From Coxiellaceae bacterium (lineage in GTDB: Bacteria; Pseudomonadota; Gammaproteobacteria; Coxiellales; Coxiellaceae), in the NCBI GenBank assembly GCA_014238445.1, contig JABABC010000167.1:1-7965 (forward strand): DNA of 7,965 nucleotides. The letters are read 5' to 3'. Made by a program: the position numbers and the translations under genes. Numbering within the stretch: position 1 is the first letter of the stretch; each line of letters opens with the position of its first letter. This document shows, piece by piece, positions 1 to 4,770 of the stretch. The notes beneath the pieces were generated by a model. That model was not told where the DNA came from. It did not search any database and saw only the letters and a list, made by a program, of their open reading frames with translations.

Positions 1-1
1 A

Positions 2-178
2 GGCATTAGTAGCTTAGCCGGCTATATCAACACGCAACATAATGGAAAACTCATCTTTGTGGTCATGGTCAATGGCTTTGTTGGTCCGAGCAGGAAATAT
101 CAACACTATGAAGATCAGTTATGTCAGTATTTAATCACCACTCACCACACCTTACTACCATCACCATCCCATGCCTAA
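2..178 (+). CDS. dacB: D-alanyl-D-alanine carboxypeptidase/endopeptidase (PBP4, DacB type), C-terminal fragment
   Basis: This is the last 58 codons of a gene that begins left of the window and ends in TAA at 176-178. PBP4-type (peptidase S13) enzymes act in the periplasm, where they trim or cleave peptidoglycan peptide cross-links. The fragment begins GISSLAGYINT and continues KLIFVVMVNGFVG. This matches the end of the family, where 'LAGYI...G..L.F....N' is the last beta-strand region of the penicillin-binding domain, just after the KTG box (outside the window). A final amphipathic stretch with YEDQLCQYL corresponds to the usual C-terminal helix. The last 13 residues (TTHHTLLPSPSHA) look like an unstructured tail. 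The gene converges on the carbonic anhydrase gene, with 14 bases between the two stop codons. The assignment rests on about 45 informative residues, and a class C beta-lactamase-like relative cannot be fully excluded. Confidence 0.62.
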   Translation, partial: GISSLAGYINTQHNGKLIFVVMVNGFVGPSRKYQHYEDQLCQYLITTHHTLLPSPSHA

Positions 179-192
179 CACCAGCTAACAAT

Positions 193-729
193 TTATGATG
201 AACCCGCTATGTGACGCTGAAATAATGTCACATAATGTTTAGCGGTATAACGTAAATACACACGCTCTTCATCAGTCAACTGCCTCATCTGCTTTACCGG
301 TGAACCAAAATACAAGTAGCCACTTTCTAAACGCTTTCCTGGTGACACTAATGAACCTGCGCCGATCATCACATCACTCTCAATAACAGCCCCATCGAGT
401 AACTTAGCACCCATACCGACCAAAACACGATCATGAATCGTACAGCCATGCACAATGACCTGATGCCCTAAGGTCACATCATCACCCATGTGAGTACCAT
501 AACCTTCACCCGTCATGGGTCCTGCATGGGTTGCATGAATCACAACACCATCTTGAACACTCGTACGCTGACCAATACGAATAGCATTAACATCCCCTCG
601 AATCACGGCCATTGGCCATACCGAACTTTCATGACCAATCACCACATCACCGATCACTGTAGCGTCGGCATCCACGTAGGCGGTTTCAGCAATTGATGGG
701 CGCATTGACTCAAAAGAACGAATAGACAT
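193..729 (-). CDS. yrdA: Gamma-class carbonic anhydrase family protein (YrdA-like)
   Basis: This 178-residue left-handed beta-helix (hexapeptide-repeat) protein probably binds zinc and hydrates CO2 in the cytoplasm. Repeats such as VIGDVV, VTLGHQ, RVLVGM and VMIGAG run from about residue 25 to 130, followed by a C-terminal helix (about 152-175). Residues matching the gamma-carbonic anhydrase site are R44 and D46 (in IRGDVN), Q59, and zinc ligands H65, H89 and H94. The H65-H89 spacing is 24, against about 36 in archaeal Cam, so the acidic loop carrying Cam's proton-shuttle glutamate is absent, as in CamH and YrdA. ESGYLYFGSPVKQMRQL is nearly the E. coli YrdA sequence. The start is supported by AAGGGG eight bases upstream. 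The gene diverges from prlC, a pairing I also recall from Pseudomonas. Many YrdA homologues show weak or no carbonic anhydrase activity, so family membership is sure but catalysis is not. Confidence 0.9.
   Translation of the reverse strand: MSIRSFESMRPSIAETAYVDADATVIGDVVIGHESSVWPMAVIRGDVNAIRIGQRTSVQDGVVIHATHAGPMTGEGYGTHMGDDVTLGHQVIVHGCTIHDRVLVGMGAKLLDGAVIESDVMIGAGSLVSPGKRLESGYLYFGSPVKQMRQLTDEERVYLRYTAKHYVTLFQRHIAGSS
208..234. repeat. 8-base inverted repeat at the 3' end of the carbonic anhydrase gene
   Basis: TATGTGAC (208-215) and GTCACATA (227-234) are perfect inverted repeats around an 11-base loop. They lie inside the last codons of the carbonic anhydrase gene and about 30 bases past the dacB stop. 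No T-run follows on either strand, so this is not a canonical intrinsic terminator. It could still form an RNA hairpin that protects either 3' end. The arms resemble CRP half-sites (TGTGA/TCACA), but they are 13 bases apart instead of 6, so it is not a CRP site. Confidence 0.4.
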
Positions 730-756
730 GAACAGGACCCCTTAATGATTTCAGCC

Positions 757-785
757 ATTATACCGAACCGCTTAACAGAGTTCTA
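757..785 (-). promoter_or_regulatory. Predicted sigma-70 promoter of the carbonic anhydrase gene
   Basis: On the minus strand a perfect TATAAT (757-762) lies 17 bases from TAGAAC (780-785), a 3/6 match to TTGACA. Transcription would begin near 750 and give a leader of about 20 bases containing the AAGGGG Shine-Dalgarno (738-743). The -35 box is weak, and the call rests mainly on the consensus -10 box and its fitting position. I could not find an equally good promoter for divergent prlC in the same gap. The best there is TTGCAT (805-810), 17 bases before TCCAAT (828-833). Confidence 0.55.
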
Positions 786-863
786 ATTTTAAAGTACCTG
801 CTTGTTGCATAACACCTTTTTTTTTGATCCAATATCCTCCTCACTGACTGACTGGCAAACACT

Positions 864-2900
864 ATGACGCAATCACTTCCAGCATTTACATCCATTGACC
901 CACAATCGATTGAACTCCATCTTACACAACAACTCACCCAACAACGCGAAACAATCACCCAACTACTCAACAGTATAGAAGATCCCACCTGGGATAACTT
1001 AATGGCACCTTTAGAAAAGCTGAGTGCCGAACTGCATCATTTCTGGAGCCCCATTTCACACTTACATAATGTCAAAGACTCTGAAGATCTTCGAACAGCT
1101 TACCTAGCCTGCTTACCCCATTTATCTGAATTTTCCACCTGGATCGGGCATCACCACGCACTGTTTAATGCATTACAACAACTCAAAGCATCAGACCACT
1201 TTAACGAACTCGACACCGCACAACAGACTATTATCAACCATGAACTTCGTGATTTTACATTAGCGGGAATAGCCTTATCCCCAACAAAAAAAGAACGCTA
1301 CGCAGTCATTTCATCAGAGCTCTCCACACTATCGACACAATTTGAAGCCAACTTGATGGACACCACCGATAGCTGGCAACACCTGATCACTGAACGCTCA
1401 CAACTGCAGGGTCTACCCGAACGTTTTATGACGGCTGCTGCACAAAAAGCTCAGGACTGTGGAAAAACCGGCTGGCTACTCACATTAGATGCGCCGTCAT
1501 ACCTTACCGTTATGCAACACGCTCAAGATGCAGAGCTCAGAGAATTGCTCTACAAAGCCTATTGTACACGGGCATCGGATCAAGGCCCGCATCATCCTGA
1601 AAAAGATAACTCTTTATTAATGCATCATATTTTAACATTAAACCTTGAGCTATCTGAACTACTAGGCTTTAACAATACAGCAGAATATTCATTAGCCACC
1701 AAAATGATCAATCACCCAACAGAGGTTCTACAATTTATTGATGATTTACTCAAAGCCTCGCAACCACAAGCTCATAAAGAATTTAAAGCTCTGCAACACT
1801 ATGCTCAAACAGAACTGAATCTTGATACCTTGAATGCGTGGGACATTGCTTATGCTAGCGAACAGTATCGCCACCAATACTACGACTTGTCCGATGAAAT
1901 GCTGCGCCCCTACTTCCCTGCCCCTCAAGTTATCCAAGGCCTATTCTCCATTGTTGAACGACTCTTTCATCTGAAAATCTCAGAATGCCTCACATTTGAT
2001 AGTTGGCATAAAGAGGTGCAATGCTTCCGTGTCACTGACCTATCGGGAAACTTAATCAGTCATTTTTACTTAGACTTATATGCCCGTAACAATAAACGTG
2101 GCGGTGCCTGGATGGATGACTGTCGCAATCGATACCAACCCAAACCTGGCTCCTTTGAATACCCAGTCACCTTCATTACGTGCAATTTTATGCCGCCAAC
2201 CGACGATACTCCCGCATTACTCTCGCACGACGATGTTGTCACCTTATTTCATGAATTTGGACATGCCACACAACACATGCTGACCCAGGTGAACTACTTA
2301 GGCGCTAGCGGAATCACCGGTATCCCATGGGATGCGGTTGAAGTGGCTAGTCAATTCCTTGAGAACTACGCCTGGCAAGAAGACTGTATAAAAATCCTTA
2401 CGAAGCATTATCAAACTGGGGAGTCGCTACCAGCAGAGCTCTTTCAAAAAATGCAACGCGCCAAACATTTTCAATCTGCCATGGGAATGATACGTCAATT
2501 GGAGCTTGCGTTATTTGATTTTCGCTTACACATGGAATTCAATCCCGCACAATCCAATGCCATTCAAGCTTGCTTGGATAGTGTTCGATCACAAACAGGG
2601 TTATACCCACTGCCTGCCTATAATCGATTCCAACATGGGTTTAGTCATATCTTCGCAGGGGGTTATAGTGCAGGCTATTACAGCTACAAATGGGCAGAAG
2701 TCATGGCAGCGGATATATTTTCACTGTTTGAAAAAAATGGTCCGTTTGACCCTACTACCGCTCAACGCTACAAAGAAACGTTTCTTGCACTGGGCGGATC
2801 CATACCTCCACTTGATGTCTTTATACAAATGTGTGGCAGAACACCCCGCACAACAGCATTGCTCAATCAATCTGGAATTACCGTAGAATCCACTGAATGA
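864..2900 (+). CDS. prlC: Oligopeptidase A (M3 family zinc metallopeptidase)
   Basis: This 678-residue cytoplasmic peptidase degrades short peptides, including cleaved signal peptides and proteolysis products. E. coli PrlC has 680 residues, and similarity runs end to end. The N-terminal helical domain includes FSPISHLHNVK-like and LSEFSTWIGHH segments. The catalytic domain contains the zinc motif HEFGH at 463-467 (H463 and H467 ligands, E464 catalytic base) and the third ligand E493 in WDAVEVASQFLENY. HIFAGGYSAGYYSYKWAEV near 600-620 is the conserved substrate-binding loop with its tyrosines. There is no signal peptide. ATG 864 is the first start after an in-frame TGA at 849-851, and it fits the E. 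coli N-terminus. However, no Shine-Dalgarno precedes it, and CCTCCT (836-841) stands there instead. The gene is monocistronic: it diverges from the carbonic anhydrase gene and converges on csrA. It looks intact. Confidence 0.96.
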   Translation: MTQSLPAFTSIDPQSIELHLTQQLTQQRETITQLLNSIEDPTWDNLMAPLEKLSAELHHFWSPISHLHNVKDSEDLRTAYLACLPHLSEFSTWIGHHHALFNALQQLKASDHFNELDTAQQTIINHELRDFTLAGIALSPTKKERYAVISSELSTLSTQFEANLMDTTDSWQHLITERSQLQGLPERFMTAAAQKAQDCGKTGWLLTLDAPSYLTVMQHAQDAELRELLYKAYCTRASDQGPHHPEKDNSLLMHHILTLNLELSELLGFNNTAEYSLATKMINHPTEVLQFIDDLLKASQPQAHKEFKALQHYAQTELNLDTLNAWDIAYASEQYRHQYYDLSDEMLRPYFPAPQVIQGLFSIVERLFHLKISECLTFDSWHKEVQCFRVTDLSGNLISHFYLDLYARNNKRGGAWMDDCRNRYQPKPGSFEYPVTFITCNFMPPTDDTPALLSHDDVVTLFHEFGHATQHMLTQVNYLGASGITGIPWDAVEVASQFLENYAWQEDCIKILTKHYQTGESLPAELFQKMQRAKHFQSAMGMIRQLELALFDFRLHMEFNPAQSNAIQACLDSVRSQTGLYPLPAYNRFQHGFSHIFAGGYSAGYYSYKWAEVMAADIFSLFEKNGPFDPTTAQRYKETFLALGGSIPPLDVFIQMCGRTPRTTALLNQSGITVESTE

Positions 2901-2929
2901 AAAAAAAGCAGAGCGTTACTGCTCTGCTT
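2900..2929 (-). terminator. Intrinsic terminator of csrA, possibly shared with prlC
   Basis: AAGCAGAGC (2906-2914) and GCTCTGCTT (2921-2929) form a perfect 9-bp stem with a 6-base loop. Read on the minus strand, the hairpin lies 27 bases past the csrA stop and runs directly into eight T's (complement of 2900-2907), a textbook Rho-independent terminator. On the plus strand it begins only a few bases after the prlC stop, but TTAGTCATT follows instead of a T-run. It would therefore terminate prlC less well, although it may protect the prlC mRNA end. Confidence 0.88.
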
Positions 2930-2956
2930 AGTCATTCATTCAATCAATAGATCGTA

Positions 2957-3154
2957 CTAGCCTAAAGTTGTATCTGACTTCTCTTGACTCTCGGCACGAA
3001 TACGATCAAACACCTCTTCACGATGCACAGACACATCACGTGGCGCATCAATACCAATACGAACTTGATTACCTTTTACTTCCAGTACGCTGATCTTAAT
3101 CTCACCGTCATTAATAATCAGCCTTTCTCCAATAGATCTTGTTAAGACTAACAT
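2957..3154 (-). CDS. csrA: Carbon storage regulator CsrA (RsmA), mRNA-binding regulator
   Basis: This 65-residue homodimeric RNA-binding protein recognises GGA motifs in mRNA leaders and usually blocks ribosome binding. It globally controls carbon storage, motility and virulence or life-cycle switches. The sequence begins MLVLTRSIGERL, then has VKGNQVRIG, IDAPRDVSVHREEVF and the C-terminal helix. R45 in VHREE is the equivalent of the RNA-contacting R44 of E. coli CsrA, shifted by one because of a one-residue insertion near position 17. The start chosen is the ATG at 3154, which gives the invariant MLxLTR beginning with AAGGAG six bases upstream. An in-frame ATG at 3169 would add MKERL, but its codons are the Shine-Dalgarno itself. 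S7 replaces the usual R7. The gene stands alone, not beside alaS as in many gammaproteobacteria, so it could be one of several csrA paralogues. Confidence 0.95.
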   Translation of the reverse strand: MLVLTRSIGERLIINDGEIKISVLEVKGNQVRIGIDAPRDVSVHREEVFDRIRAESQEKSDTTLG

Positions 3155-3157
3155 GAG

Positions 3158-3166
3158 CCTCTCCTT
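3158..3166 (-). promoter_or_regulatory. csrA Shine-Dalgarno, overlapping a possible CsrA binding motif
   Basis: On the minus strand AAGGAGAGG precedes the csrA ATG; the AAGGAG core ends six bases before it. AAGGA fits the ANGGA core bound by CsrA. CsrA binding over its own Shine-Dalgarno is the known autoregulation mode in E. coli, so the same is plausible here. I see no second clear GGA in the predicted leader, whereas strong CsrA targets usually have two or more. Repression, if any, may be modest. Confidence 0.6.
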
Positions 3167-3180
3167 CATTATGCTCTTAC

Positions 3181-3205
3181 CTAAAGCTAGCGGTAGCTAC
3201 CTTAG
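3181..3205. repeat. Imperfect inverted repeat just upstream of the csrA Shine-Dalgarno
   Basis: On the minus strand CTAA and TAGC pair with GCTA and TTAG around a TACC loop. This gives two 4-bp helices separated by a small internal loop. The segment also contains the perfect palindrome GGTAGCTACC (3192-3201). It ends about 15 bases before the csrA Shine-Dalgarno, so it could affect ribosome access if transcribed. As DNA it could equally be a small operator. The helices are short and the call is tentative. Confidence 0.3.
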
Positions 3206-3228
3206 ATATATCATTGTCATTCATGCGT

Positions 3229-3337
3229 TGTAACAGGTTGTCGATAGCCACCAAGCGTCTGAACAGCCCACTAAACCTTACCTTTAATGACTCACAAACG
3301 ACCGTGAGTAGTTCAATATTAGCTCAAACCTGGTACA
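3229..3337 (-). promoter_or_regulatory. Potentially structured csrA 5' leader element
   Basis: In the predicted csrA transcript, TGTACCAGGTT (3337-3327) can pair with AACCTGTTACA (3239-3229) at 10 of 11 positions, closing a loop of 87 bases. Inside it, ACTCAC (3309-3304) and GTGAGT (3295-3290) form a 6-bp hairpin with an 8-base loop, and TGAAC/GTTCA offers a further 5-bp helix around it. The outer arm starts within about 10 bases of the predicted transcript start. This arrangement fits a folded leader domain. I do not recognise it as a known riboswitch or RNA family, and inverted repeats of this quality can also arise by chance. Confidence 0.35.
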
Positions 3338-3349
3338 ACATGAGCACGC

Positions 3350-3377
3350 ATTATACTTCCTGAGTACATAATAGCAA
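3350..3377 (-). promoter_or_regulatory. Predicted sigma-70 promoter of csrA
   Basis: On the minus strand TTGCTA (3372-3377) lies 16 bases from a perfect TATAAT (3350-3355). Transcription would start near 3343 and give an unusually long csrA leader of about 190 bases. Other promoters closer to csrA are possible, because E. coli csrA has several, but none this good was visible. Confidence 0.6.
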
Positions 3378-3412
3378 GCTCACATACCCAGTTTTAAGCT
3401 TAGGAAAACCTT

Positions 3413-3429
3413 AATTTAACCGGTAAATT
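3413..3429. repeat. Operator-like near-palindrome upstream of the HD-domain gene
   Basis: AATTTAACCGGTAAATT is almost symmetrical: AATTTA and TAAATT flank ACCGG. It lies immediately upstream of the predicted -35 box of the HD-domain gene and about 40 bases behind the csrA -35 box. Just to its left, GTTTTAAG and CTTAGGAAAAC (3391-3409) form another imperfect inverted repeat. Either could bind a regulator of one or both divergent genes, but AT-rich intergenic DNA often contains such symmetry. I see nothing gene-like in the rest of 3155-3492. Confidence 0.3.
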
Positions 3430-3430
3430 C

Positions 3431-3460
3431 ACGACAAATCACCACCCTCTCTGGTATCAT
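3431..3460 (+). promoter_or_regulatory. Predicted promoter of the HD-domain phosphohydrolase gene
   Basis: ACGACA (3431-3436), a 4/6 match to TTGACA, lies 18 bases from TATCAT (3455-3460), a 5/6 match to TATAAT. Transcription would begin near 3467, giving a leader of about 26 bases. A Shine-Dalgarno AGGA at 3482-3485 sits seven bases before the ATG. It is a reasonable but not strong candidate. Confidence 0.45.
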
Positions 3461-3492
3461 GACACACAAGTATCAATCAGTAGGAAAAAGGC

Positions 3493-4107
3493 ATGACAAC
3501 GAATATAGATAGTATAATGTCTTTTATGGGGCTCATGGAAAAACTCAAAAATGAATTACGTCACAGCTGGACCTCATCAGGTCGGCAAGAAAGCGTTGCC
3601 GAGCACTCATGGCGCCTATCCCTCTTATTACTTGTGATTCACCCCAACCTTGAACAACCCGTTAATTTACTCCACGCGTTAAAAATGGCGATCATTCACG
3701 ACTGCGTCGAAGCATTAGCTGGCGATATCCCCGTGTTTGATCTTATCACTGAAGCCGATCATGCCAACAAACAAGCCCGAGAAGAAGCCGCCATTGAGCA
3801 CATTGCCACGTTGATCGGCCCTCCTATCGGTGGTGATATTCATCGCTTATGGTTGGAGTTTGAAGCACGCGAAACACCTGAAGCTAAGCTGGTCTTTGCA
3901 CTTGATAAACTGGAATGTAAAATCCAGCATAATGAAGCCGACATCTCAACCTGGAATGAACACGAACGCGCACTATCAATCGACTGGCAAAATGACCTCT
4001 ACGACTTTGATCAAACCATTTTAGCGCTACGTGATCATATTCACTCAACCAGCCAGAAAAAGGTTAATCCTCACCCCGCGAACATGAACGTGGAAAAACC
4101 CGCCTAA
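3493..4107 (+). CDS. HD-domain metal-dependent phosphohydrolase (YfbR/HDDC2-like, possible 5'-nucleotidase)
   Basis: This 204-residue soluble protein has the HD-domain signature H38 (VAEHSWR), H69-D70 (IIHDCVE) and D138 (FALDKLE), which binds a divalent metal. E73 and the GDIP segment after the HD pair, and EARETPEAKLVFALDKLE, are typical of the HDDC2/YfbR branch. E. coli YfbR removes phosphate from deoxynucleoside 5'-monophosphates, so a role in nucleotide salvage or pool control is likely, but the substrate here is inferred. Similarity to E. coli YfbR itself is limited outside the motifs. AGGA seven bases upstream supports the start. The last 15 residues (about 190-204, rich in Asn, Pro and Lys) lie after the folded core and are encoded by DNA that also encodes the end of rpiA on the other strand. 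The gene diverges from csrA and converges on rpiA. Confidence 0.85.
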   Translation: MTTNIDSIMSFMGLMEKLKNELRHSWTSSGRQESVAEHSWRLSLLLLVIHPNLEQPVNLLHALKMAIIHDCVEALAGDIPVFDLITEADHANKQAREEAAIEHIATLIGPPIGGDIHRLWLEFEARETPEAKLVFALDKLECKIQHNEADISTWNEHERALSIDWQNDLYDFDQTILALRDHIHSTSQKKVNPHPANMNVEKPA

Positions 4108-4756
4108 CCGTTTGATCAGCTAGCAAGACCAAATCTGCACCACGCATAGCAAATAACCCATTCGTAATTACACCAGGGATTTGATTCAATCGCTGCTCCA
4201 TGGCCATCGGCTCACTCACATCTAATTGATAGACATCGAGAATGACATTCCCATTATCAGTCTTAAACCCTTCGCGATACTCTGGATGACCCCCGATCCG
4301 AACGATCTCACGCGCTACAAAACTGCGAGCCATCGGAAGCACTTCAACTGGCAAAGGAAAATGACCCAAACACGCCACCTCTTTACTCGCATCCACAATA
4401 CACACGAACTGTTGACTGGCTGATGCAATGATTTTTTCCTGCGTTAATGCGCCACCGCCACCCTTAATCAATGATAAATACGGATTAAATTCATCGGCAC
4501 CATCAATATACACGTCCACAGAGGACACATGATTCAACTCTGCAATAGGAATACCTTGCGCTTCCAGTAATAAACGAGTGGCTTGAGAGCTAGGAATGGC
4601 CGATTTAATCTGATGCTTGATTGTCGCTAAAGCCTCAATAAAATAGGCCACCGTTGACCCTGTACCCACACCAATCACACCATCAACAGGAACATATTCC
4701 AGTGCAGCTTGAGCGGCCAACTGTTTTTGCTGCTTGACTTGCCTACCTTTCAACAT
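4064..4756 (-). CDS. rpiA: Ribose-5-phosphate isomerase A
   Basis: This 230-residue cytoplasmic enzyme interconverts ribulose 5-phosphate and ribose 5-phosphate in the non-oxidative pentose phosphate pathway. Its signatures are the phosphate-binding loop GVGTGST (29-35), DGADEFN (85-91) and KGGGGALTQEK (98-108). D85, D88, K98 and the catalytic base E107 match E. coli D81, D84, K94 and E103 with a constant offset of four. NGLFAMRGADLVLL is the conserved C-terminal strand. E. coli RpiA (219 residues) ends soon after this point; here VRRVF is followed by PRSCSRGED, a tail within the overlap with the HD gene. The start is supported by TGAGG seven bases upstream. The gene begins 14 bases after the polA stop and has no promoter that I can see, so polA-rpiA cotranscription is likely. 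No terminator hairpin is visible past its stop. Confidence 0.96.
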   Translation of the reverse strand: MLKGRQVKQQKQLAAQAALEYVPVDGVIGVGTGSTVAYFIEALATIKHQIKSAIPSSQATRLLLEAQGIPIAELNHVSSVDVYIDGADEFNPYLSLIKGGGGALTQEKIIASASQQFVCIVDASKEVACLGHFPLPVEVLPMARSFVAREIVRIGGHPEYREGFKTDNGNVILDVYQLDVSEPMAMEQRLNQIPGVITNGLFAMRGADLVLLADQTVRRVFPRSCSRGED

Positions 4757-4770
4757 ACTTTTACCTCAGA

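Noticed and set aside
208..234. CRP binding site suggested by TGTGA and TCACA half-sites
   Set aside because: The half-sites are 13 bases apart instead of 6, and the site lies inside a coding 3' end.
490..696. Open frame of 68 codons on the plus strand
   Set aside because: It lies wholly antisense to the well-supported carbonic anhydrase gene, is rich in Thr, His and Asn as expected of a shadow frame, and shows no recognisable motif.
771..809. Short minus-strand reading frame (MQQAGTLKLELC) before the carbonic anhydrase gene
   Set aside because: It lies upstream of the predicted transcript start near 750 and has only a weak ribosome site. There is no evidence that it is expressed.
817..825. 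Run of nine T's before prlC as a terminator
   Set aside because: No GC-rich hairpin precedes it, and no gene upstream on the plus strand needs termination there.
758..988. Minus-strand open frame of 76 codons spanning the prlC start
   Set aside because: It overlaps the prlC N-terminus and the divergent promoter region, and its Ser/Cys/Arg-rich product resembles no protein I know.
3155..3492. tRNA, CsrB-like sRNA or small coding gene in the csrA/HD gap
   Set aside because: No TpsiC-type GGTTCGA with matching acceptor arms was found, and there is no cluster of GGA motifs. The only small frame noticed on the minus strand (MNDNDISKVATASFR) lacks a ribosome site.
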